This document shows positions 19,601 through 27,441 of a stretch of DNA of 30,379 nucleotides, piece after piece (the first letter of the stretch is position 1; every line of letters starts with the position of its first letter). This DNA comes from Symbiodinium natans (taxonomy: Eukaryota; Sar; Dinophyceae; Suessiales; Symbiodiniaceae). Below the pieces are notes generated by a model. The model saw only the letters and a list, made by a program, of their open reading frames with translations, had not been told where the DNA came from and did no database searches. The stretch covers positions 1-30,379 of the forward strand of contig CAJNDS010001172.1 of assembly GCA_905221605.1 (NCBI GenBank). Direction: 5' to 3'. The position numbers and the translations under genes were made by a program.

Positions 19601-21711
19601 CGGGGTTCGCCTGCTGGGCCCTTTCGGCGGTGCTACGGCCTTTAAAACTAGGGTTTGGGGTTTCGGGTCAGCCTATGGGTGTTGCAGGGCTTCTAGTGTA
19701 GGGGCTTTGAGAGTGTAATCATAGGGTTTATAGGCACTTGAAGGAATTTGTAGGGCTTTTGGTTTGTTGCTGCTGGTTTTAATCCTGCCAAGGGGAAATC
19801 AAGAATCCTTGCGGGTGGGTGTAACACGGGAGTCTTCTTCTGGAGGATCTCATCGCGCGAGCTCACCAGGTAGTCGAGGACGTGGCCCAAACCCTAAACC
19901 CTAAACCCTGAACAGCGAGGACCCTGATGCACAAACCTCTGAACTCTAACAACGCAAACCATACATTTACAAAGCCCGAGAACCACACTGAAAAATGGCA
20001 CATAGTTCCCCCCCCCTCTATTCAAGGAAGTTCTCAGAGATTGCCCTTCAGGCAGTTTGAGGTTGAGGTTTCAAATGCGGGCAATTCGCCGGAGAGCTCT
20101 CAGAAGGTGGTTTCTCGCTTTGGGATCACGACCGCTGATGTATTGGTACTGGGTACAACGGACTCACTAATCTCGGTAGTCCCTCGGGACATTTTGAAAT
20201 TTCCCCCCTTATTAGGTTTAAGAGGTTCATATTCAGCAATATTTTACAAAGGGTTTTCAGGGCCATCCTACTAACGATATCCTTGATGGATCAATGGACT
20301 AGATGGTATTTGACCGCACTAAGATCTTGCGAATCCAGGTCTGAAGCACCCTGCCCCTAAACCCACCGGGTTCTTCTCTGGGATTCCGGGAATCAGGTAG
20401 CTTAGGATTCCCCGGATAGATTTCGCAACGGTTTAGGGTTATTAGGGTGATTAGGGTTATTAGGGTTAATAGAGCGTTATTTGGGTTATTAGGGTTATTA
20501 GGTTGCTAGGGTTATTAGGGTTATTAGGATTATTAGGGTTATTAGGGTTGTTAGGGTTGTCAGGGTTTTGCGTTTAGGGCGAGTGGTTACCAACGACCAG
20601 CAAGCAAATCCTTCAGCCAGGACGGCTACGAGTTCTTCGCCGGCCGACAGGTGGTCACAGTGTTCTCTGCGCCGAACTACTGCCGCGAGTTCGACAACGC
20701 AGGCGCTTGCCCAGAGATGCGCATGTCATAACAAAGCCAGACGCGGATCGCTCATGAATGTCGGACCCCTTCTATTGTAGCGCCCTCAACACGACCGCAG
20801 TGGAGAGCTGAACCCATGTAGTCGCAAGGCCCTTCCTAAAAGGACCTTTTTCGGGTTTATTGTTTAGGGTTTAGGGGTAAGTAAGGTGGTTGGGGGTGCT
20901 TCTTGTAGAGTTTAAGAAATCGCCCGGAAGCGCGTGCCCTGATATCTTATTGTCAGGGGTTTAGGCTTGAGGTGGGCTTTGTGTGCTGGGCTTCAGTTCG
21001 TGCACCTCAGGATTTCTGCCGTAGCGCAAAAAGCCCTTTCAAATGTCAAGATGGCGCGTGGGCCGTACATGCTGCGTACCCTGAACTACTATAGAGGAAA
21101 ATGCTACCTAATAGAGATTCTGCTACGTACCCTGAACTACTAATTAAGGAAAATGCTACCACATGGAGATGCTTTAAGGATCATGATTCATGAACCCCGT
21201 AAAGCCTATGCCCGAAACGAAACCCGAACAAGGACTGGTCCCTAAACTCCTTAAAGCAAAGTAGCAGAGCTTTGGGGCAAAGGCTGGTTGGGGTTTGGGC
21301 CTCCCATGTAAGCTTGCGCCATTCCGTCCCCTAACCCTCATCCCGAAAACCCCCACCCCAAAAACCGCTAAACCCCAAACCCTAAACCCTAAACCCTAAA
21401 CCCCAAACCCCAAACCCTAAACCCTAAACGCTAAACCACACCCCAAACCCTGAACCCCAAACGCTAGGCCGCTAGACCCCAGAAACCCTCAATCACAAGC
21501 CTTAAACCCTAGATTCTAGGCACCCGCAGCTCGAAGCCCTAAAGCCTCGAGACCCTAAACCCTAAACCCTAAACCCTAAACCCTAAACCCTAAACCCTAA
21601 ACCCTAAACCCTAAACCTGAAGAACCCTGAACCCCGTGTTGGCTTTCAGGCGCTCTCATGAGCATCACAAGCGAGCTGAAGATCTCCTTCTGCGTGCTGA
21701 AGCCTGACTGA
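7695..21711 (+). CDS. PP1-like serine/threonine protein phosphatase, 19 exons
   Basis: PPP-family phosphatase catalytic core, closest in appearance to PP1; it would remove phosphate from Ser/Thr using two metals. Exons: 7695-7773, 8082-8143, 8698-8743, 9532-9588, 9978-10012, 10505-10542, 11113-11146, 11601-11646, 12311-12377, 13780-13835, 14640-14660, 15645-15709, 17295-17325, 17737-17789, 18496-18560, 19187-19227, 19846-19878, 20621-20702, 21650-21711. They total 973 nt and join without a frame break to TGA at 21709. Motifs in order: GDVHG, LGDYVDRG (across a junction), [73 protein letters not shown]. All six metal ligands expected for the family are present. The protein ends at LKPD, without PP1's usual tail. 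Oddities: Arg replaces Gly after SAPNYC, and about four residues are inserted after LLW. The true start is upstream and unsettled. The exact edges of the 12377/13780 and 17789/18496 junctions are least certain. Confidence 0.9.
7776..7846 (+). repeat. TTTAGGG array in phosphatase intron 1
   Basis: Begins immediately at the GT donor of the exon ending 7773: the donor GT is itself part of a GGTTTAGG string, so the array supplies the splice site. Confidence 0.85.
9037..9092 (-). repeat. CCCTAAA array in phosphatase intron 3
   Basis: About eight CCCTAAA units preceded by degenerate CCCTAAAAT units from about 9008. Intron between exons ending 8743 and starting 9532. Confidence 0.88.
9795..9912 (+). 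repeat. TTTAGGG array in phosphatase intron 4
   Basis: Imperfect TTTAGGG units with CTTTAGGG and GGTTAGAGG variants, becoming regular at the 3' end. Intron between exons ending 9588 and starting 9978. Confidence 0.85.
10037..10244 (+). repeat. pure TTTTAGGG octamer array
   Basis: About 25 consecutive, essentially perfect TTTTAGGG octamers. It is the most homogeneous array in the window and uses an octamer rather than the dominant heptamer. It lies in the intron between exons ending 10012 and starting 10505, with a short CCCTAAA group on the other side. Confidence 0.95.
10634..10724 (-). repeat. CCCTAAA array in phosphatase intron 6
   Basis: About thirteen perfect CCCTAAA units between exons ending 10542 and starting 11113. 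A second smaller group lies at 10820-10865. Confidence 0.9.
13103..13245. repeat. imperfect inverted repeat with poly-G loop (MITE-like)
   Basis: The left arm (about 13111-13163, starting GTTGGGGATGTTCCCC) and right arm (about 13181-13228, ending GGGGAACATCCCAAG) are imperfect reverse complements over roughly 45-50 bp. A run of about 14 G lies at the loop. Telomere-type TAGGGTTTAG and CTAAACCCTA flank the two ends in matching inverted orientation. It sits inside the intron between exons ending 12377 and starting 13780. The shape fits a small non-autonomous element or a structured intron segment; no transposase is present. Confidence 0.75.
13235..13370 (-). repeat. CCCTAAA array in phosphatase intron 9
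   Basis: About nineteen CCCTAAA or CCCCTAAA units directly abutting the inverted repeat. Oppositely oriented TTTAGGG and degenerate units follow at 13476-13600. Confidence 0.9.
14352..14626. repeat. opposed TTTAGGG and CCCTAAA arrays
   Basis: TTTAGGG units (14352-14440) followed within about 80 bp by CCCTAAA-type units (14518-14626). They form a large potential hairpin just upstream of the 21-nt microexon at 14640. Confidence 0.85.
15029..15634. repeat. opposed telomere-type arrays in phosphatase intron 11
   Basis: TTTAGGG array 15029-15137, degenerate TTTAGGG units about 15245-15330, then CCCTAAA array 15500-15634 ending ten bases before the acceptor at 15644. Intron between exons ending 14660 and starting 15645. 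Confidence 0.88.
15710..17294 (+). other. longest phosphatase intron, 1585 bp
   Basis: GC donor and CAG acceptor. It contains a TTTAGGG array 15734-15807 that meets CCCTAAACCC head-on at 15808-15822, CCCTAAA/CCCCAAA array 16015-16163, and GGGTTGA/GGGTTGTA variants 16229-16400. About 700 bp of unique sequence (16540-17290) follows, in which I see no recognisable gene; short open frames there have no protein-like signature. Confidence 0.7.
17800..17994 (+). repeat. 195-bp TTTAGGG array
   Basis: About twenty-seven TTTAGGG units with only two single-base interruptions. It starts eleven bases after the exon end at 17789, so it fills the 5' part of the intron. Confidence 0.93.
19098..19157 (+). 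repeat. TTTAGGG array in phosphatase intron 15
   Basis: About eight perfect units, ending 30 bases before the exon that starts at 19187. A similar group lies at 19264-19310 in the next intron. Confidence 0.9.
20430..20565 (+). repeat. GGGTTATTA nonamer array
   Basis: About thirteen imperfect GGGTTATTA units with GGGTTGTTA copies at the 3' end. It lies in the intron between exons ending 19878 and starting 20621, about 55 bp before the acceptor. Confidence 0.85.
21066..21170 (+). repeat. diverged tandem duplication, about 51 bp
   Basis: TGC(G/A)TACCCTGAACTACTA followed by GGAAAATGCTACC occurs twice head to tail (starts near 21071 and 21122) with a few differences. It lies in the last phosphatase intron and is non-coding. 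Confidence 0.8.
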
Positions 21712-21911
21712 CGAAAATGCCGCGATTCGTGATTAAGGGTTGATTACGGGTTTTGCAACCCCGAGCCCGAAACCCTAAACCCTAAATCCTGTTAAACCCT
21801 ACACCCGGGTTTAGGATCTAGGGTTCGGAAGAGGGCAGCGGAGACCTTGTCCGGGTGAAATTCTCTAGTTCGGTGGTGCAAAAAAAGCAGCTCATGTATA
21901 TGAGGTGTCCG

Positions 21912-21987
21912 AAAATAGGGGTACCCTTTTTGGGGGTCCTTTAAGGGGAGTCTCATCTATTTGGTGTATATAAGGGGTACCCCGATT
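21912..21987. repeat. small inverted repeat with GGGGTACCC ends
   Basis: AAAATAGGGGTACCC at 21912-21926 is mirrored by GGGGTACCCCGATTTT at about 21974-21989, bounding about 75 bp that contains a TATATAAGG-like string. Related G-rich strings with GGGGTACCC or GGGGGTCC occur at 5761, 23248 and 24968-25035, so it may be one copy of a dispersed short family. Confidence 0.6.
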
Positions 21988-22047
21988 TTGGGAATGCCCA
22001 TGTGGTTTCGCCATGGCTTAGCCTGACGTGTTGAGAGACCACGCGCA

Positions 22048-22172
22048 AACCCTAAACCCTAAACCCTAAACCCTAAACCCTAAACCCTAAACCCTAAACC
22101 CTAAACCCTAAACCCTAAACCCTAAACCCTAAACCCTAAACCCTAAACCCTAAACCCTAAACCCTAAACCCT
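22048..22172 (-). repeat. 125-bp perfect CCCTAAA array
   Basis: About eighteen uninterrupted CCCTAAA units in the spacer upstream of the signal-peptide gene. Confidence 0.93.
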
Positions 22173-22537
22173 AGCATAATGGGTTCCGAGCTGACGCCCT
22201 TGGCGCTACCCCGTAGGCTCGTTTGAGCTGAGTGCCATAACTACGGCACTCAGAGTTCAGGGGCCCTAACCTCAACCCTCAAATCTCCAACCCTAAGGCC
22301 CTACAACCCTAAAACCTAAACCCTAAACCCTAAACCCTAAACCCTAAACCCTAGTTGGACCAGAAGCCTTCTGGAGCCACATCTCGAAACCTTCAACCCA
22401 CGCCTCGAACGTAAGGCCCCAACGGCCCAACCCTGAAGCCGCGCTGGTTCGACAAGTGCTCGAGCTCTCTAATCTCTTGATAAAAGTGTTTGCAGAGCAT
22501 ACAAAGTGCTCAGCGGCTTCCCCCCCAATCTTTTGCC

Positions 22538-25500
22538 ATGCCCTCACTTTTTGCCGGGTTCCTGACTCTCTGGCTGGCTCGTGTGGCAAGTGCCGAGAAC
22601 ATTCCCGAGGCACTCGATGCTGATGACCAGTGTGCCGCGCCCGGCTGTGCGGTGAATGCCCTTCAGCTCCGCGCGAAGGACTTGGTGGAGCCACCCGGTC
22701 TGCTGTCCTTGGACGCCTCCGAGGAGGAGCTGATGAAATGGCACAGCGGCTACTACGGCCGCGTCCCGGGCGCAGACATCTCCGTCGCCAACTACAAGAG
22801 CCTTGGGGACACTTGGGAGTCTGTTTTTAGATTTTTGGGTGCTACAATTCCTAAGAAAGAGCTGAGATTTTATTCTAAAATCTTACTTTTTGCTAGGGCT
22901 CCATGTTCAGCTAAACCCTAAACCCTCAAACTTAAACCCTAAACCCTACACCCTAAACCCCAAACCCTAAACCCTAAACCCTAAACCCTAAACCCTACTC
23001 AGTATAGGAGCCTCATGGCAAACATCAGCGTTCAGCAGAAGGCCATCCTCGCACTCTACAATCGAAGTGTGGAGCCCTTGGTAGTTTTGGTGGGTCCCCC
23101 TTTTACCCTTTTAGGGTTTAGGGTTTAGGGTTTAGGGTTTAGGGTTTAGGGTTTCGGGTTTGGGGTTTAGGGTTTAGGGTTTAGGGTTTAGGGTGTTTTT
23201 TGTTTGAAGTTCTGGGGTTCCCTTATGAAGCAACCAACCAAGAACAGGGGGTACCCTCATTCAGGGCACCCTTATTTTTGATATGGTTTCTGGGGCCACT
23301 AAGGACTTGGAGGAGGAAGTGCATGCTTTGGTGAAGCAGGTAGAGCACGACTCCGGGCTCAAGGTGGCCGACTACCTCGCGCTTGCGGAGACGTCTGCGC
23401 GAAAGTCAGAAGATCAAGCCCAGAAGAATCGGCCAAGAGAAGCCCATGTAAAGAAATGGTTGAGACACTTGCAAGGACTAGTCCTTACTTTTTTGTTCTA
23501 TAAGTGACGTTCCAGCACTGTACTTAACCTGGGCATTGGTACCCTTGGTCTGTCTACACTTACTCTAATCTACCGCCACGACCACCACTACGACGACTGC
23601 AAGTACCTAAACCCTAAATCCTAAATACTCGTGCTCAGGCTACATGGATCAGGAGATGGGTGTTGTGTTCAAGAAGTTGAACTCGAACGGCCAGTATGTG
23701 GCAGCGTCCGGGACGCTTATGAGCAAGAATCCTGTTCCATTGAAGCTCAAGACGCTCCTTGCTTCAACGGTTGAAGGTTTAGGGCTTAGGGCTTAGGGTG
23801 CGCTTGGTTGGCCAATCTTCGAACCACTCACGAAGTCTCGACCTGCCATGTAAGCACAGACATCCACAAAGCCTCCACACTCAGCGTTCCGTTCTTCTGC
23901 TTCAGCAGGTGTTTTCAGCAAGCACTTTGATCTGTTCAGCCGTAAACCCTAAACCCTAACCCTAAACCCTAAACCCTAAACCCTAAACCCTAAACCCCGT
24001 ACCTGCAAGGCAGACCTTCAATTCTTTGGCCCAGACGGAGCCCAACACGACCGAGCCCGTGATGCCGGGCGATCACGTCGGCATTGGTGATGAGCTTTGG
24101 AGGAGCGTCATTGAAATCATCACGAACATCCATGTCGCTACTACGTCGCTTGCCCCTGATTCCCTTGGTTGAGGGCTGAGAGCTACTGACCCAAAAAAGG
24201 CATGCCTTCGAGAAGTTATTTCGCAAATTCTCATCACGTTGCTCATGATACAGTAGTTTGAACCACGGCTCTAATGAACTTCCAGCCCTTGTTATGCTCA
24301 CGGGCATCTGCTTCAAAACGTCAAAGTGTATCAATCGGAGCCGGAGACCCTCAGCCCTAAGCTCAGTGAAGGTCAGCAGACAACCTCAAGGAGCACATCG
24401 ACAAGATCAACAAGATGATCGTTGACTTCAACGAAGGAAAGCTCATTCCGGAGGAGGGCTCTTAAGCGGCATGCCGATCACCCCACTTACAGTCTTTGCC
24501 TCTGCAAAAATGCAGTTTTCGCTTGTCGAGGTCTTGAAGAGATCGCTTCGTCCAACGGTGCACATGCACTGGAACAGAACATCGCAGAGCACCGCCAAAA
24601 AGCTCGAAGGGCCGCAGCTTCTGAGGTTGCACAGTTAGCCAAAGTAAAGCCTTTGAGCTACTAAACCCTAAGCCCTAGGCCCTAAAGGGGGAGGCCTTTG
24701 GTTTGGGAGGTGGCATGGCTGCCCCAGCCCTCACGAGATGGACATAAGCCCTACCCCCCAAACCCTAAACCCCAAACCCTAAGCCCTAAGCCCCAAACAC
24801 CAAACCCTAAACCCTAAACCCTAACAACTCCCAACAGCTTGAACGTTTAGAGGGAGTCTTGACTTCTCGAGTTTGCCCAGAAACGTCACAAGCCTTCAGC
24901 CAAGTTGCGCAGCGCTAGTGGTTCTTTGAAGCGTTGATCATAGGCTCACATGGTGGGTTTACGAAGTAGGAGTACCTTATTGGGGGTCCTTATCAGGGGA
25001 TCCTGCTATTTGGGGGTCTATTTTGGGGGTCCTCTCTTTTCGTCAATGCTGCACCACCACGCCAGCGCGATGCTCAAGATAGCCACAGAATATCAGAGCC
25101 ATGAAACGCACTAGTGAAAAGTACACTGTGTGCAATTGGCCAAGCTGGGCTCATCCTTGGCACACCACCTGGTGCCCTCCTAACCCTATGATGAGTACCA
25201 TGGATTACACCAACAAAGCCTCTGCCCTGAATGCTAAAGCCAAAAAAGCCCTGCTTTGTGGGAAGCCCGCTGGTGGAATCTTGAAAGCCCTGAACCCTAG
25301 ACCCTAAACCCTAAACCCTGAACCCCCCTAAACCCTCATAAACTTTAACCCGCAAACCCTAAACCCCAGAATCAGCCTTCTGCGTCGGGCCATGGGAAGC
25401 ACTCTTCGACCATGACGGCTGTGAAGGCTGCCGGGCTTGCCTTTCAAGAAAGAGTTCGGAGTTTAGGGTTTAGGTTTTACGGTTCAGGGTTAAGGGTTAA

Positions 25501-27200
25501 GGGTGGAGGTTTAAGGTTCCAGGGTTTAGGGTCTAGAGTTTAGGGTTTAGGGTTTAGGGCCGAACAGGTTTTAGGGTTTAGGGCCTATAGGGTTCACAGC
25601 TCATCAACGAAGATGTGCCAGGTGTAGAGCCTGTCCATGCTGTCAGGAAGGCGTAGCCTTCAGGCCTTAGGATTGAGGGTTTAGGGTTTAGGAATGAGGT
25701 GTAGGATTTAGGGTTTAGGGTTGAGGGTTTTGCTTGAAAACGGGAGGAAAAGAAGTATGATAGTTTGCAGCGAAAGTTCGGCTGCTTGACGAGACAAGAA
25801 GCACAAGCGTCAGCATGAGGAGTAGTCTGAGGACACCCAGAACCCTAAACCCTACACCCTAAACCCTAAACCCTAAACCCTAAACCCTAAACCCTAAACC
25901 CTAAACCCTAAACCCTAAACCCTAAACCCTAAACCCTAAACCCTAAACCCTAAACCCTAACCCTAAACCCTAAATCCTACCCTTAAACCCTAAACCCTAA
26001 ACCCCAGGGCCCAAGTCCCAACACCCAAAACCGCATCCCAAGCAGGCAGCGTGCGGGACAAAGGCTCGGAACTCAGACAGAAGGGCCAGCTTCCGGCTGG
26101 GGATTCCGGGATAGGGGTTAATCAAGAGGCGCTCTTGTTCTTCGTCTGCTACCACACTCTGAACCCTAAATCCTAAACCATAAGCCCTTACCTTTCAGCT
26201 TCCCACCCCATACTCCAAGCTGGAGCTCTGGAAACGACGCCATGGGCTTCATGGGGCCTTGCAGGGTTTAGGGTTTAGGACTCAGCTACTTGCATTGGTG
26301 GCTGCAAGACTCTGTGCAAGCGACCGTGGTTGAAGCCATCATGAGGAAGGCCCTGAAACCACTGGATCCTCCAAGAAATCCCGGACCTGCATGAAGCGCA
26401 TCTGGCACTGTAGAACTATCTATGAACAGCAATTGGATCAGAGCAGCACTCGTATGTTTCATGCCCATCGTCATCGGCAATACATGTGGTTGAGCTCGCT
26501 TGCAGGACTTTCTCCCGTCAGATGTCCGCGCGACCGTCCAAATCCCAGATTTGCAGAGCGTGCCACAGCCACCAGCAACCCTAAACCTTAAACCCTAAAC
26601 CCTAAACCCTAAAACTTTCTGTGTGGATATACACTTGCCTCGGCAGAAAGGCAAGGGCATCCCGGGGCGAGCATGGTGGATACCTTCTGTTAGAGGCAAG
26701 CGCGGGGGGGGGGGGTGATGATAGTGGCTTGGCTTTCAGTACTACAGGAGCCAAAACTCATAACAAGCAGTCCCCTACTCCTGATCCCCAGCCTTTCTCT
26801 CAAGTTTGTCTTTTCGCTATGGTAAGGATTTTGGATGGTAAATATTAGTCCTTACAAAGATTATTGGCTGTCACTAGTTTTCACGGGAACAAGGGCAAAG
26901 ACCATACACGCCTGGACGTCGTTGCTATGATGCGCCTATCATTGAGCACTTTGTGACGGGCTCTTGGGGATCTTGAGAAATGAAGATGCATCAAAGGGAA
27001 GGAGAAGTGAAAATTCTTGGAAACTGTTTCTATCCAAACTACCGCGTACTTCATTGATTTCGGGCTGCATTACCCAAACTAGCAATTCCAGTGATTGTCC
27101 TGCCCCTGCTGAAATCCCGGATACAGCTCTCAATGAATCGCATCAGTAGTATGCCGACACTGAAAGGAAGTTGCAGATCATTCTTGAGAAATTTCAGTGA
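22538..27200 (+). CDS. secreted/membrane-targeted protein of unknown function, about 18 exons
   Basis: ATG at 22538 starts MPSLFAGFLTLWLARVASAE, a clear signal peptide, followed by DDQCAAPGCAVNALQLRAK, a short Cys-containing ALQLR motif I associate with dinoflagellate signal-peptide proteins. Proposed exons: 22538-22818, 23008-23080, 23304-23400, 23639-23769, 24014-24104, 24377-24457, 24531-24643, 24838-24913, 25376-25458, 25600-25650, 25747-25780, 26046-26095, 26199-26245, 26286-26364, 26506-26557, 26651-26692, 26894-26952, 27150-27200. They sum to 1491 nt, close in frame and end at TGA 27198. Segments include DLEEEVHALVKQVEHD, FKKLNSNGQYVAASGT, DELWR, EHIDKINKMIVDFNEGKL, LINEDVPGVEPVHAV and DFLPSDVRATVQIPDLQS. 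It looks charged, helical and partly coiled-coil. No catalytic family recognised. Donors are mainly GC/GA and all acceptors are AG. The first five exons are firm; several later junctions have alternatives. Confidence 0.65.
25852..26004 (-). repeat. 150-bp CCCTAAA array
   Basis: About twenty CCCTAAA units with one hexamer and one TCC variant. It fills the intron between proposed exons ending 25780 and starting 26046, and is the last large array in the window. Confidence 0.92.
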
Positions 27201-27441
27201 CTGCGCATCACCGCAGCAGCCCATGGCTTGAATAGTAGCGCCGATTCAAGTGACTAGTGTTGTTCATTGTCTGTACAAATCACTTCGGGGTCGTGGCCAG
27301 CAGTGACAGTGGTTCAGAGTAGTGGCTTAGTTCGGGTGGTTTAGGATGGTTCAGGAATGGGGGAGTTTAGGTTTCGTGTTCAGGCTTCAGTTTCAAGCAG
27401 CTTTTCAACGGCCTTGGTTCAGTTTGCTTGCTTGTTTGCAG
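27201..27441. other. short spacer before the SH3/KptA-like gene
   Basis: About 240 bp without a recognisable domain. An ATG at 27346 opens MVQEWGSL, which could splice through a GT donor into the exon at 27442 in the right phase. That would make it a possible first exon, but nothing else supports it. Confidence 0.4.

Larger units (their letters stand above)
21712..22537. other. intergenic spacer between phosphatase and secreted-protein gene
   Basis: It holds a short degenerate telomere-like group (about 21760-21810), a small inverted repeat with GGGGTACCC ends (21912-21987), a long CCCTAAA array (22048-22172) and a second one (22316-22352). No poly-A signal or promoter element is recognisable. 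Confidence 0.6.

Noticed and set aside
24422-24664. 80-codon plus-strand ORF as a stand-alone gene
   Set aside because: Its 3' part (24531-24643) fits as one exon of the larger signal-peptide gene. The 5' part is in the intron and out of frame with the preceding exon.
1-26600. a true chromosome end (telomere)
   Set aside because: Arrays are short, face both ways and are separated by unique sequence and exons. They are interstitial, not terminal.
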